A stretch of DNA of 64,000 bases from Penelope pileata (GCA_013396635.1 WBMW01005106.1:310001-374000), one strand, 5' to 3'; numbered from the stretch's first letter, positions 25,511 to 38,800 are shown. Numbers and translations: made by a program. The notes: a model not told the origin generated them from the sequence alone.

Positions 25511-28500
25511 GATCCAGTTTTGGAACCTGTAACAGCTAAATTTGGATGCTGGAACTCTTGCTCCTGGAGATGATATACACAGGCAGCTGCACATGTGCAT
25601 TTAGTACCTTCCAGACAGATGGCAGCAGTTTATCCTGATGCAATCATCTGCTTTATTTGCCCTCTGCCTTCTCTACAGAAGCAACTATCTTCCGCCTCCT
25701 CTTCTTCCTCACAGATAAGTTATCACATCTCTGTGTCTGCCAGTCACCTTTTCTTCTCCCCAACATGATCCACTAGCCTTTTCTATGTAGATGAGACAGT
25801 TTATTGATGATTATTTTAAGAATTCAATTTTAATATCATTTATTGAAAATAAATTATACATAAAATAAATATTTATATATTAAGTATAATTTATAAAGTA
25901 AATTATTATGTTGAAAACTTACATCTCTTCAACTCAAAATGGATGCCTGCCCTCCTGACACAGGAATGTCGAAGACATGCAAACATGATAGCAACATCCC
26001 ATTCCTTCTGTGTGCTATGAGAGTGTCTTCACAATTCTCAACCCATGGATACCCAAGGGTTGTGGCAGGTCTTTGAGCCAAGCTTTTAAAAGGCTTCTTG
26101 AAGTGGGAGAAAAAAATTCCCAATTTCATTTTCCCAAAATTTGAGATTATATTTTTGGCCTTTGTTGCCCTAAGGATGATAAAGCTGCCTAACTGCATGT
26201 GCTTCACATATTTTTCTTCTTGGGGTCTCATCAACAGGAGCAACTGAACCATAAATTGGGAAGCTCACCAAATGAGGGAACATAAGTGTAATTGCTCTTA
26301 ATTGACAAGGCATCACACACTGCAAACTGTGAGTTCAAGGGCGGAAACATTAATGACAGCAGCATGTATATATAGTGACAGTCATTTTTGATCAGGAATA
26401 GAATGTGGAGATGTTTTAATTGCCATACTTAATGTTATACATGCCATGCTACGTTTAACCTATTTAAAAGCCAGTGTGCAGGTTGCACAGCATTAGAACA
26501 TTAATAAATTGCTGCTGCATGTTGCTCCAATTGAAGAAAAAATATGACTCTCAGCTCAGGCTGCACTTTACAAATACTTATTGTTTTCTTAGGCAAGGAA
26601 ACAATGCCTCCCTTATTAACCTCTCTAATGCTGCAGCAAAGGTTATACAATTAGTTTTTTCCAGGTGAGTCACCTCAAATTCTGGTCATGTTTTCATGTT
26701 TTCTGTTAATTGCAGATAAACCAGGGTAGGCAGCAGTTTGCTGTAGACACAGTAATGTCTATGCAGACCATTCCCTCCTCACAGTTTAGAGATCACATTG
26801 TGTTCCTTCATCTCTAATGGGCGGCTGTCACTGACTGCACCTTTAATGTTCTTATTCAATGGAAAGCAATTAAAAGCAATATTTTTTAAGAGGATCAGTT
26901 AAAGCACTGGATTGCATCTTAAAAGAGGACTGATTTTCAGTCAGCAGTGTGCACAGTGTTTAAAATTGGCAGGAAAAATAAAATTAAAACCAGAAGTGCC
27001 CAGTGTGACTTGAGAAATCCTGACTAAAAAAAAAGGAAAACCTGCAGAATTCAATTGCTTTTTCGTGGACTTTGATATAATAAAAATCTGTGTAACTGCT
27101 GTTCAGTATAGGTACATTTCAAACATACAGATAAGTTTAAGTTCGTGTTCTGATCCCAAATCCTTTATATCTCCATGAGAAAAAATACAGTCTGTGCTTA
27201 TAGGAAGGCTCTGTCCATCATACGACAATGTTTTTAGTATTCAGGGGCAGAAGAGTGTCCAGAATGATGTGTTTACTCACTCTACCACTTTCCGAAGGGA
27301 TAAAATCTTTGGTCCTGCTCCTTATAGAGCTGGTTCCACCTCCATGCACACAGCACCTAATCTGAGGATTCAGCTAGTACAGGAGTGTTCAAGTCACAGA
27401 TTCAAATTATACTCTGTTGCCTTTATACCAGCTATTATCAAACGTGCCTTTATACAAATTAACAACAACCAATTAGTGGGAGCTCCAGATAAGCCTTTAT
27501 ATATTTGATTGTATAGCAAAGAAATTAAATGACCGCTGTTTTATCTCCAAGTTACAACACTAAAATAGCTAACAAGTACAATGCAAACACAGATCTATCC
27601 TCACCGGACTGACACCTTCAGAATACAATTGTAATTAATGTTTTAAAGGTTGGAAGTTAAGGCAAAGAATTTACATAGCGGTGGGTTTATACTGCAACAA
27701 GTCCTTTTAATGCATCTGTCTGATAGATGCATTATGAATGCCAAACAATAGATGTATACAATTGAAGAAATAATATTATAGAAACTGTTACAAGATTTTC
27801 CCTTGTTTCCCTGTTTTGCCATGCACTAGCTTGGAATTGATCTATTATTTAAGAACTAGACTTGTTTAACTGCTTCAACGATGATGACTACGAGGACACT
27901 CACAGGAGAGTTAAATCAGTAGATTGCGCAGAAATACCTTCACCTTGTAGAGGCTCACTGTTGAATGATATTTGGAGCTTTTTTTCTAATGTGCTTGGCT
28001 ATGCAGGTTTGCCTTATTACTTTCTTTTCATGGTTCATAGACCCATAGAACATGTAATGGAATATGCATTTTTTGCCAGTGGCAACACTTGATGCTACCT
28101 TTCAAGACTGGTGCAAGAGGAAAATTCAAATCGATTTTTCACTCACCCACTGTTGGGCATCTCCAAGTTTTCAAGGGGTTTTTGGCCTCTTGAAAATCAC
28201 ACTTGTTTTAACATCGATTTCCTGATCATTTACTCAGAAAGGGAGGAAGGCATGATGTTACAGAGGCATTCATCTCCAAAACGTGTGTTCATGGAGCCCA
28301 GGAAAGAATTATCTGGAAAGATTTTGAAATCCTCATCTCTGATGGTCATGCTAAACAAACATTTTCCAAGAAGAACATATGCATTGCTAACACTGCCTTC
28401 GAGGTCTTATGGGCTTTTTCTAGGCTGTTTTATAAGATTTTATACAGAACTACATTTCTTAATGCAAACATACACACATCTAAACAATACATAATAATAC

Positions 28501-31500
28501 TAGCAAGTTAGATGTACAAGAAGAACAAGCATGGCTAAATAATTGATAAATATTAATTTCATAGTAATTATTAGGTAGATATACTAAAAATGTAAGCATG
28601 CAAATTAATAAATTAAATTATCTTTAGAAATAAGTCAATCTACCAAGTAATTATCTGTTCCAATGGAAGCATCTTTTTTCTAATAAAATACAGATCATTA
28701 AATTTAATAACTTGAAAAACATTAAGTCGGTGAAAAAAATTGAACAGAAAGAACTATACATGTATCAGTAAATAAAACATTCCTGGCACTGAAATCTTCT
28801 GGCAGAGAATGGTCCATGCTCAACTTCTTACTCTTCAAGAACTCTCTGTCTGCATGCAGAATCCCTGTTGGAAATGGTCTTTGGCCAGCAGTTTATTTCC
28901 AAACAATGACCCCAACCAGGCCAAAATTGTGCTGAGGACAATATTAGCATTTTAACAACAGGGGCACACAAGTTCCTGTGGCCAGAAATGTTTTCTGTAA
29001 AAATTTTGTTCAGTGACATAAAAGTAACTGATGAGAGGAGTGCCATGGCAGAGTAATTCGCAAGTTGTTTTAGATTTACAGTGCTTCACAGGAGTGAATA
29101 CATGGTGTAAGGGTTCTGAGGGCATTCCCATGGTAGCTATTTGGGTTCACAGTTACAAGATAACTGTTCTCAAATAGCATGAGTGTGACAGACAGAGTTT
29201 GCATCTTCCCTTTGCAACCTAGGGAGAAAAGAACTGCCTTATGTATGTCTCCTAAAGGACAAAAAGAAGGAAAGGGGGTATATGTGGTTTCTGACTGAAT
29301 TCAAGGCTCCAAGTCTTGAAAATAAATAAAACTTAGGAGAATAAAAGCAGTATGCAGGTTCCTGTCAGCACTAGACCCAGACTGTTCCCAGTATTTCCTG
29401 CAGGCTATCTCTAGCTCATCAAAGAAAATTGAACTATAGAAGGTATTAAAAGTATGAACCTGACTGAACTGTATTTTGTATGGTTTTTCGTTAATATATT
29501 TTGGGCTCAGACTATTACAGCATGGCCAGTATTACCTGGCACCAGGTTCTTGTCTACAAACCAGAAGCACTGTTCAGTCTCTATTTCCACATCCTGGGGA
29601 GAGTCCTTAAAAGCAGTAGCCTTTAATTTTACTGATATGTAAGTGAATTGGATTGAAATCTGAGGTTTTGGTCTTCTCTCCTGATAGATAGACTCCTTCA
29701 GTACATAGCATCCATAATAAGAGCTTTCTTTGTTCAAAATCAGAGTAGAGAAGCCAGTGAACATAAAGGCAAAAGAAAAAGCCCTTTCAGCCTCCTTAGT
29801 CCTGCCTTTCAGGATTGAAGCTCTTGGGCTTCCCTCTTCAGCAGCACTAGTCTCACTGCCTTTCTGAAACAGCGGAAAGTATCCTGCTTGACATTCAAGC
29901 AGCCAGAAGTTCAAATCCTGGTAAAACTGTCATGAAGTTCATGAATATTTTCCTCCTATACCTTGCAGGAGCACTAAACTCAGAAAGAAAATTACAAGCG
30001 AAAAAATTCAGAGTAAGTGAAGTCATGCTGCAATATCTAATGAGAACGTAGCCTTTATTCTGATAAAAGTTCTTTGTGTTACTCTTTTATTAAGAGAGAC
30101 CATGCCAATTTCTCTGTACACATGACAGATCAGAAGGGGCTTTTATAATGCAAAGCCTTAGAGTATCTTCTGAATGTACCTGGCATTGCTCTGAATTTCC
30201 ACTACCTACTGTTCCTCTTCATCTCAATCAAAGAGAATAGCTCTGAACAAAGATTAATGAAAATCATTATTAAGGTGATTATTAGCAGAGATTACTTTTG
30301 CTGTTAGTGTCTAAGGCATTCATAAGGCTGTGTTTATGGGTGAGTGCCATTTTCATTAAAGCTCCCACATATACACCCTTTTTCTTTGTAAGATTAGGCA
30401 GCAGCCTTAAATTAAAAGGATGAATGCTGGCAACCTGAGTATAATTGTTGTTCTATTCCCTTTGCTCAAAAGAAAAAGATAAAATCAACAAAAATTATTT
30501 CTTAATTTCAGGCAGGAATGAGTCACAGGATCTCTCTATAGCCTTTATTTAATCACATTTATTGAAATTAGTTATGTTCTCTGACATTTCACTGAAACAT
30601 TCACAAGGACTGATAGATGCTGCTTGTTTAATTTCCCACTTTATGGTGAAGCTCATGGAGGTCCTTCAATCTCAATTTTGAGAGTGTTACTCACCACAGA
30701 AAGCTTTGCCATTTATGACTTATTGACTTGCACTGTTGCCAGCCATTTGGTTCCAAAAAGATTTGAAAGACTTGTCTTTCTCTGTGAAAAGCAATTTTCA
30801 ATCCTAAATACAACAAGCACATAACAGCCACTCATCTCTAATTTAATGTCCACAACCACTGTTGATGTTATTACAGATGAGGCTCATCTTGTTTGATTTT
30901 AGGTGTTATCATGTACATCTACGCTAGTCACCCTAGGCTCTGTTTCGTACAGATCAAGGGAGTGTGAATCATCTCATGAACTTCAGATATCTATTTTAGG
31001 ATGAATCACGTCCAGAGTTTCCTCCTGCATTCATCTGAACCACTGCAGAAACCAAAAATTTGGAAAGATGGATTGTGCCCTGTACCTGCCAATCTCACCT
31101 CCAAGACACATAAGACCAGACTCTCTGGATGACCACTACACCAGGGGTCTGGTGAAAGGCTGGAAGACTTTTCCAGCAGGTGCAGAATAGCATCCTAAAA
31201 CAAAATGTACACAAATTATGATCTAATTTAAACATTCTTGCTACCTTCTCTCAAGCCCTCATTCCTTTCCCTACTGGAATTGGGATGACTAACTCTTCTA
31301 AACTGTTAATATATTTCTAACAAAAACATGACCTGTAGCAGAAATCACTCCAATTAGGGGAAAGTAGGTGATGTCTTCTAACAGGTATATTATTAACCTT
31401 TCATAAAACCTGACTAGCTTCATTTGAATGTAGCCAGAAAATAAAGATCAGAATTCTGATAGCCTTCAGGCTCTCATAATAATAGAATGTGGCTGGAATA

Positions 31501-31992
31501 AAAATGTAGTCCTAATCCTTTTCCAGTAGAAAAAGTGTGTGTCATGCAAGAAAATATTATAAACACAAGGTCACATCCTTAGATGTTACTAGTACTGGTC
31601 TTCTAAACATTCATTGACACGGAGCCATTGCAAGGAGTCTCAGCAGCTTAGTTTATTTCCTCATCAAGTATGAGGGGTCAGACAGTGAAAAAGCTCTTGA
31701 CAAGAAGCAAGTTTGATAACTGTTTCAGCTGTGGAATGACATTAGCAGAACAACTATTGTTTCTGCAGGGAATGGCCATACACAAATACGCTTTTTAGCC
31801 ACCCAGCACACCTTGACCTCTTTCTCAGCCTCTGCCATCAGCTTTTGACATAGCAAAAGGTGGGCAGCAGACAATTTCCTCTCTTTAGCAGTTTGCTGTT
31901 CTAGACAAGTGTTTTCTCGGGTGCAGAACTAGCCCTGCACTGAGTCTGCCAACAGCAGAACAGAAGGTTTCTGTGGACTTCAGCCCAAAGAA
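25511..31992. other. Long unique stretch, low-repeat, no gene recognised
   Basis: About 6.5 kb with no recognisable transposable element. Frames of 135 codons (29507-29914, minus) and 127 codons (28111-28494, plus) have no motif I recognise and no flanking splice pattern that stands out. The run 25800-25915 is almost pure A/T. The sub-blocks 26440-27000 and 30230-30420 look like candidate conserved non-coding DNA by texture only. A 9-bp perfect hairpin lies at 27709-27733. Confidence 0.45.
27709..27733. repeat. Perfect 9-bp inverted repeat, 7-nt loop
   Basis: The arms aatgcatct and agatgcatt are exact reverse complements separated by gtctgat. The stem is short and AT-rich, so it is probably a chance hairpin. 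No precursor-like extended stem is visible around it. Confidence 0.85.
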
Positions 31993-32236
31993 TTCACAGA
32001 ATCACAGAACAGTTAGTGTTGGAAGGGATCTCTGGGTCCGTCTGGTCCAACCCCTGCTGCAGCAGGAACACCCAGAGCAGGGTGGTCAGGACTGTGTCTG
32101 GGTGGCTTTTGAAAATCTCCAAGGAGGAGATCCTCTCCAGGCAACCTGTGACAGTGCTCCACCACCCACACAGTAGAGAACTGCTGCCTGATATTCAGAG
32201 CAAACTTGTGCCCACTGTCTCTTGTCCTGGCACTGA
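31993..32236 (-). mobile_element. CR1 LINE 3' UTR fragment, antisense, cut off at a mariner junction
   Basis: The plus strand begins with the reverse-complement tail (cacagaatcacagaacagtt) and continues through typical CR1 3' UTR and ORF2-end complement: gttggaagggatctctgggt, the paired caggaacacccagagcaggg, then gatattcagagcaaacttgt. It reaches the cttgtcctggcactg block, where CR1 similarity stops and mariner sequence starts. The sequence type differs from the CR1 copies at 1211 and 44413, so it is probably another subfamily. A few bases around 32231-32238 could belong to either element. Confidence 0.88.
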
Positions 32237-32592
32237 ACTGTGTATGAAGCAAAGGTGTGGAACTGAATTCCTTCGTGTGGAAAAACTTGCACCCATTGAC
32301 ATTCATCAACATTTGTTGAATGTTTATGGACACCAAACACTGGATGCCAGCAAAGTGGTGTATTTCAGCAGTGGAGACAGTGACAGGGTGTCACCTCCGC
32401 TGGTGCAGATTTTTACAAGTGTAGCATGTAGGCATTTGTTCATCACTGGTGAAAATGCACGGCTAATGGTAGTAACTATATTGAAAAATAGTGTTTTGTG
32501 GCCGAGGATTTGCTCTGTCAAATACTGTCACAGTGTTCTTGTAGTTTTCATTGAAATAAATAGGAAGCATTACTTTCAGAGCGACCTATGCA
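32237..32592 (+). mobile_element. Mariner-type element, 5'-truncated, right end intact
   Basis: The sequence matches the right two-thirds of the element at 22457-22998, starting near gtatgaagcaaaggtgtgg. It reads LNVYGHQTLDASKVVYFSSG where the other copy has LLNIYGDQTVDVTTVRRWVV. The right inverted repeat is present (attactttcagagcgacct), followed by TA at 32593-32594. The left inverted repeat is missing, and the left edge is fused directly to an antisense CR1 fragment. No stop interrupts the plus-strand frame across the junction (32016-32627). Confidence 0.87.
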
Positions 32593-33324
32593 TAGATTTG
32601 GGACTAACAAAATCTCTCCAGTTTTGATCTCTGAAATGTAAGTCATATCATTTTACAAAGTTACTGTAGATTTCTTAAGGACAGCCAGATGATTGATATA
32701 TTGTAAATTGCAATACCTGTAAAAGATGGGGTGACTGAGCAAGATTTGGGTTTATGTCTCCAGTGAAGCCATGAATTACCTGAGGAAATATGACAAGCAA
32801 TTCATCAAAATATAAACCACACAGTCCAACAGGAGTATGTATTCCTTTAAAGCTTAAGACAAATCTGATCAGAATTCAAGAACAGTCTTTCTATTGACTT
32901 CAGGAAGCTCTGGATGCAGACTTAAAGGGAAATTCAAGGCCAAACTGGAAGGCTGGATATAAAGTAGTATAAAGTTTTAAGTCAGAAAAACTCACATATT
33001 CATCCTTTATCAATAGAGTACTTACCTCTGTGTAACTTATATTACTATGCTGTGCCAGCTCAGTATCTTATTTTTTTCTAGCCTTAACAGGAAAAGAATG
33101 AATTTTCTTTAATATGGTGAAATATTGGCCACTGTAAATATTGACCACATAAATTTTGGAGCAGGAGATCCCTAGTCCTCCTTGCAGCAGCATCGCCTCA
33201 TCATCCGTAGACTTCTGTTTGGCAGTACTATGCCATTTTCACAGCACGTATCATTCTCACCCCAAAGCATACATGGCTTTATTGTGGAAGAAGGACCTAA
33301 GCACTCAAGGATCATGACATTTCT
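32593..33324. other. Unique DNA, nothing recognised
   Basis: About 730 bases with no repeat or gene signature. The sequence right after the mariner end does not continue the CR1 fragment seen on its left. The mariner therefore did not simply insert into an otherwise complete CR1. Confidence 0.4.
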
Positions 33325-33956
33325 CTCATGATATGAGCTGGAAGTGTGTGCTTGAAGGCCAAAAACACAATTTTATCCTGGTCTTCATCAAAAGAAGTGT
33401 GGGCAGCAGGTTGAGGGAGGCAATTCTCCACCTCTGTTCTGCTTTCATGAGACCCCACCTGCAGTGCTGAGTTCAGTTCTGCAGCTCCCAACATAAGGAT
33501 GTGGACCTGTTAGAGTAGGTCCAAAAGAAGGGCACGAGGATGAACAGAGTGCTAGAGCAGCAGTTCTGTGAAAACAGGCGGAGAGAATTGGCATTGTTCA
33601 GCCTAGAGAAGAGAAGGCCCTGGAGAGAACTTATAGCAGCCTTTTAGTACCCAAAGGGGGCATATAATAAAAATGGGGAGGGACTCTATCAGGAATGTAA
33701 TGATAAGACAATGGGTAATGGCTTCAAACTAAAAGAAAATAGATTTAAATTAGATATCAGGAAGAAATTAATTACTGCAATGATGGTAAGGCACCGGAAC
33801 AAGTTGCCTAGAGATGCCTGGAAGCATTAAAGGCCAGGCTGATGTGGTTTTGAGCAGCCTGAACTAGCGGGACGTGTCCCCACCCATGGTAGGGGGATTG
33901 GAACGAGGTGATCTTCAAGGTACCTGCCAACCCAAACCGTTCTATGATTCTATGAT
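33325..33956 (+). mobile_element. CR1 LINE, 5'-truncated, heavily decayed
   Basis: The first recognisable bases correspond to the MSxxCAxxAKKANxILxxIK region (gagctggaagtgtgtgcttg, then atcaaaagaagtgtgggcag). The HLQC*VQFCS block, the FSLEKRRPWREL segment near 33600-33630 and RFKLDIRKKL near 33745-33770 follow, with several stops. The 3' UTR gives gggacgtgtccccacccatg and the tail is ccgttctatgattctatgat. The 60-codon minus-strand frame at 33312-33494 is a shadow of it. Confidence 0.92.
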
Positions 33957-35264
33957 ATTACCAGCCAATCAGAAAGAAAAAGAAAAAAAAGAAACATAGA
34001 TTTTTTTACCAGCCCTCTGCACCATTCCTTTCATGTTTTATACCTCACTCCAACACACCTCCACACACATTTGAGATAACCTTGACAATCTCCCTTTCTT
34101 CCTCAGTAAGGAGTGCTCATCTAGAGATGCAGAAGTCACCAAGAACATTTTTCTACATCAGTGGCCAAGGTAGGATGGGGAGATATCTCCCTCTTGTCCC
34201 AGAGAAGAAAAAACAGAAGTGCCATCTGGCTGCCAGTCATGTAAGTCAAGAAAACGACTGATGAATTTTTTATTAGCCCGACCAGAGTCCTGCACTCTGG
34301 AGCTTATACACCTTGACTTTCAATTCTGTCTGATATGTTGCTCTCTGCACTGCCTATTTATTTGGAACTTGCACAGTTTTAAACCACATCTGCTGGTAAA
34401 ACAAAGGATAATAATTCTTGATGCAGTCTGCAGTGCAGAGCTTTGTTCAATTATTTTTACCAAAAGCCTGAAGAACTGAAATCCTTCTATTATGCACAGA
34501 ACACAGCAGAGACAACTGTAGCATCAGCTTACTTGCCCTGCCTCAGCCCAAGAGACTGCAGTGCTGCTTGCTTGGTCAGTCTTCCCTCTCCCTGCTGATT
34601 CCACCTCCTGCATTAATGGCTGTCAGCAGCAATGTCCTCAGATGGGATCACTTGTCCAGAATACATTATTTGAACCCTTTCGTGTCCCCCACTAAAAATG
34701 ACCCATAAGGGCAGAGAACAAAACTAATGATGATTGTAAATTAACACCTTGTAGGAGGGTTCATGGCTTTTTCCTACGGCCCAGAGCCACCCAGTCTACA
34801 GAGCTGCTCAGGAAAAGCTTTTTTATTCAAATTCTGCTAGACCGTGTAAGCAAAGACAATCTGAAACAAACAATAACAAACATCAGAAGAGAATTGTTCT
34901 GAGATATGCCAGAAATCCAACTGAAAGCATTGCAAATGTGTGCACACATATAAAGAAACTGTCTGAGTACTTGAAGGCAGAGTTTGCTGTACAAACATTT
35001 CTCTTGTTATTCAGTCTAAAGGAACTAGAGAAAACATATTCCGAAGGAGGCTTTGTCTAGTATGAATCACAAAGAGGATGGTATGTAAGACAACATAAAT
35101 TTGTTCATCAGGATGAAAGTACTAAAGTGCAGAGCACTGCAGAGGGAGCAATGCGGAACCCAAAGTGCCATATGCAGTACATTAACATGTTACTGTGGAC
35201 AAGTTTAGCTGATCTAGGAAGCTAGTTTCCTTACCCCATTCCAGCTTTGGGGCAGACTCATTCA
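33957..35264. other. Unique DNA, no gene recognised
   Basis: A purine-rich run (agaaagaaaaagaaaaaaaa) follows the CR1 tail at about 33970-33990. The rest has no recognisable repeat or gene. An 86-codon frame at 34219-34479 has no recognised motif. Confidence 0.4.
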
Positions 35265-35806
35265 GCCCCAAGGGTGGCAGCTCCCCTCAGCCTCCTGCCT
35301 CACCACAGGCTCCTCTCCATGGCTGCAGCTCCGGCCCGGGGCCTGCTCCTGTGCGAGCTCTCCATGGCTGCAGCCTCCTCCAGGCCACAGCCACTGCTGC
35401 ACCGTGGGCTCCTCCATGGCTCTACATGGAGATCTGCTCTGCACAGCACCCACGGGCTGCAGGGGGACAGCCTGCTCCACCATGGGCCTCTCCTGGGCTG
35501 CGGGGCACTGCTGCTCCGTGCCTGGAACACCTCGTGCCCTCCTCCTGCACTGACCCTGGGGGCTGCGAGGCTGCTTCCCAGCTGTCTCATCCCTCTCTCC
35601 CAGCTGCTGTTGCACAGCAATTTTCCCTTCCTTCAATCTGCTCTCCCAGAGGTGCTCATGGCTCAGCTCTGCCCAGCGGTGGGTCCCTGTTGGAGCAGTG
35701 GAACTGGCTCAGCTCTGACACGGGGCAGTGCTGGGCTCTGCTCACAGAGGCCACCCCTGCAGCCCCCTGCTACCAAAACCTTGCCACGAAAATCCAGTGC
35801 AGCATC
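35265..35806 (-). mobile_element. ERVL-type LTR fragment, antisense, GC-rich
   Basis: From 35265 to about 35650 it aligns by eye, block after block, with 58841-59230: catggctgcagctcc, ctccaggccaca, cctccatggctctacatgg/cctccatggctacacatgg and gggcctctcctgg. Its right end (ccttgccacgaaaatccagt) is the reverse complement of the start of the copy at 5262. The element is therefore on the minus strand, with its U3 start near 35806. It is markedly more GC-rich than its surroundings. It carries long frames on both strands (224 codons at 35247-35921 plus; 124 and 106 codons minus), which follow from its repetitive low-stop composition, not from coding. Confidence 0.72.
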
Positions 35807-38800
35807 TTCAATAACATTTTCTGCATTGAGGCTCAGTAGTACCTTCCTTACCAGACCTCCTTCCCTCTGCTGGGATCAGCTCCTCATTCACAGTCTGTTC
35901 AGCTTCCCAGAAAACAAATGAATCTATGGCATGGTCAGGAAGAAGCACATACCTAAGATGAGCTTTCTTAATTCTTATTTTTTTAAAATGCTTGAGAAGC
36001 AAGTTCTCCTCACTGAGTGCTTTCAGAAACCTGGCATTTTTTTCTAGCAGATTGTTTAGCTATATGCCAGAATAGATACCTTTCAATGTTTTCAATGATT
36101 TATCTTTGCTTGTATGTTGTTATTTTGAACATGCAGGTGGATGTATATGTGTGATTTAAGTTGATTCTCAATTCTCAATTTGAATACTTTTGGAGAATAA
36201 AAAGTGAGAGCAAAAGAAACAGATGTTAGGAAATTGGTGATCATCATCATCAGAAGCATATGGAGATGCTCTTCTTTTATCTTGGGATGTTGGGTGAACA
36301 TTTTTCTTTCTTATGATAATATTTGAGAAATCTGTAAGCAGTAAGTGAGCTCTGAAGGCTTTCACAGTTTTTGCAAATTAAAGTAGCTGTGAAGAAAATA
36401 TTTCATATTAAACAGAAAGTATTTTCACTGCTTCATCTCTTTTCTAGCACTGATGGTAAAAATGTATATCAGACATTCCCAGCATACCACTCACCACATC
36501 AAAATTCAGTGATTTTGTGTTATCTGAATTCTCAGATTCAAAATTCAATAACCTGGAGGAGATTTCTTTCAAAGAGTTCAGACCAAAAGCATACCATAGC
36601 AGAGACACAAAACCTAAATTTACTTTTTCCTTTTAGAGGAACAACACAAAAATAGGCAAAAAATCCAAATGCTTTCCAACCCATAATATGTGGTTCCCAG
36701 ATGTGTAGAACAGTCCTTTCTTCTGCACTCCTATGTTTTCATTGCAGTGCATTTTTTGGATCAAATTCTTTACCAGAACTTAGTGTGATGGCATTTTCTA
36801 CACACAAAATGAAATATTTGCTCTGGAAAGCTTATTTTCATAAAAAAGCCTCAGCAAAGTTGGAGCAAAAGTCTATTAATGCACATTGCTGCATACTGCA
36901 GCAGTTCTCAAGTGTTGCTTTATTTTCGTTGGTTGTTGTCATTTCATGCAGGTGAATGTTAAACAACCATGCAATCAGAATACCAGAAAGCAAATATAAT
37001 AAGGCTGGATTTTCCTTAGATTTGGTACTTCCTTACAGAAAGCTTGTATTCACGATGTTAAGCAAAGCTCTCATCTCAATATTGGGAAGCAATGCATAGC
37101 AAGGCATCTCAGGAAAGGCACTGTTATTCATTTCAGTTCTGCCAAAGTTCCCATCAAGCTCTGTCTGGGAGACTGTTGCAGCTCACATCAGAGAGTAATT
37201 TACTTACCTATGACCCAGACAGGAGAGGTGAAAACTCAGCCCATTTCTCATGCTGTCCCTTCCAAGATCCTTAAATGTTAGAAAGACTGTGTTTGCAATG
37301 CTGGCTTGTCTCAGAGGTTTTAGAAATTATCCCTCTTGCTCAGCTGAATGTCAACAATAACCTGGTTAAGACTTGCCACTGGAAAACATTTTTGCTAAGT
37401 ACACAGGAATCCTTCAATCCTTGAATGAGATTGTGCAACTTACTGGAGGAGAACCCACAATTCAATGTGAAACCAACTGATGCTGTGTTGGGTCTTTAGG
37501 CACTGTGAGGATGCACCAGTCTGTCCCCTCTGACATATGTCTATTCCCGGACGAATGAGACACCTGCAATTTATTCCAGCTCTCATAATAGCTCTGAGAA
37601 ATAGAGTAATCATTGCAGCAAAAGCAATATTTATTTTAGTAAGAAAAAGTTAAGAAATCAATAACTGTATTTGAAAACAGTTACATAAATGAAATCATGA
37701 TGGCTAACTCCCTATTCCTGGTCACCCTCCATAGGGTTTTCATTCAGCTAGAAAACCCTCCAAATATTTCACAGGTCTGCAAAATAGGTTGTTATCAGTA
37801 ATGAAATTGCTGACTGCTGCTTCCTCCAGATGTATTCATCTGGAAACTAGATTGTTGGAGATTCATTTGGAACTCATGTTTCAGCTCTTCAGTGTCTCCT
37901 ATAACACATAAATGCTGCACTTGAGATACACATCTTTAACACTTTGCCCAGAAAACTGTTGTCTAGTTTTCTCTTAGCATGTGAGGATGTTTAAGGAACG
38001 CTGATGTCCCCTGGGAATCCTGCTGTACTCAAACCAAGGGACATCCATTGAAATTTAAAAAAAAAAAAAAAAAAGATTTTAAAACAAAAAAAAAAAAGTT
38101 CGTCCTTACATACCTCTGGAAGATGTTGCAGAAGGTGAGAGAGTCAGGTAGTATCAACAGGCTTAAAAGGTTTCAGGCAAAATCATGGCCAGCTCGCCCT
38201 TAAACAGGTCCTTCAGGAAGTAGGAAGGAATTTACTTGGAGCCCTATCCAACAATTATGTTTGTGGAAGGGTGCAGGAGGGAAATGGACTACAGACTGCA
38301 GCCAGGCTCACATGCTCTCCTAACTCCCACTGCCCCGTAAGGTCAGAATGCCATTCTAGACAGACTCACTGAATATTTTGTAATAATGAAAACAATATAA
38401 TGATGAATATACCTGATCTTTAACCTGACTGTAGACAGTTTATTTACTCATTGAAGGAGCCATCCCTTCAAACCAGAAAGGATGAATTTAAACATCAATG
38501 TATATAACTCCCTGTAGCATACATATTGAAGGTCATATTTTACACAATCATAGCAAAAGCAGTAACAAAAACATCTCTTTACTTCTTCTTGAAAGAGACT
38601 GCCCTAAGTTCCAGGTGAGCTTAATAAGTACGCAGAAAGACATCTTATAACTTCTTACTGGACTGCTAGACTGAATAAAACAACACACAGTTTAGCCTTC
38701 AGACATCTTTAAGAAGGCAAATGTGAATTCAAATGCCTTCAGGTGAAAAAGGACAACATCAGCTGGTAAGCAGAGAGAAACTTTCAGATAAAAAGAGCAA

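Noticed and set aside
29880..29930. tRNA-like B-box word agttcaaatcc at 29908-29918
   Set aside because: No matching A box, no acceptor stem and no cloverleaf could be drawn. A small 5-bp stem upstream is not an anticodon arm.
32016..32627. 203-codon frame as a domesticated transposase gene
   Set aside because: It starts within antisense CR1 3' UTR, lacks the catalytic domain, and no promoter or splice context is visible. Kept only as a finding.
35265..35806. CpG island promoter
   Set aside because: GC-rich but with few CG dinucleotides by eye, and fully explained as LTR sequence.
35247..35921. 224-codon plus-strand frame as a gene
   Set aside because: It coincides with an LTR-derived GC-rich repeat that recurs at 58565-59232 and partly at 5262, and long frames exist on both strands.
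38057..38097. Processed pseudogene tail
   Set aside because: No gene-derived sequence or flanking direct repeat was recognised upstream.
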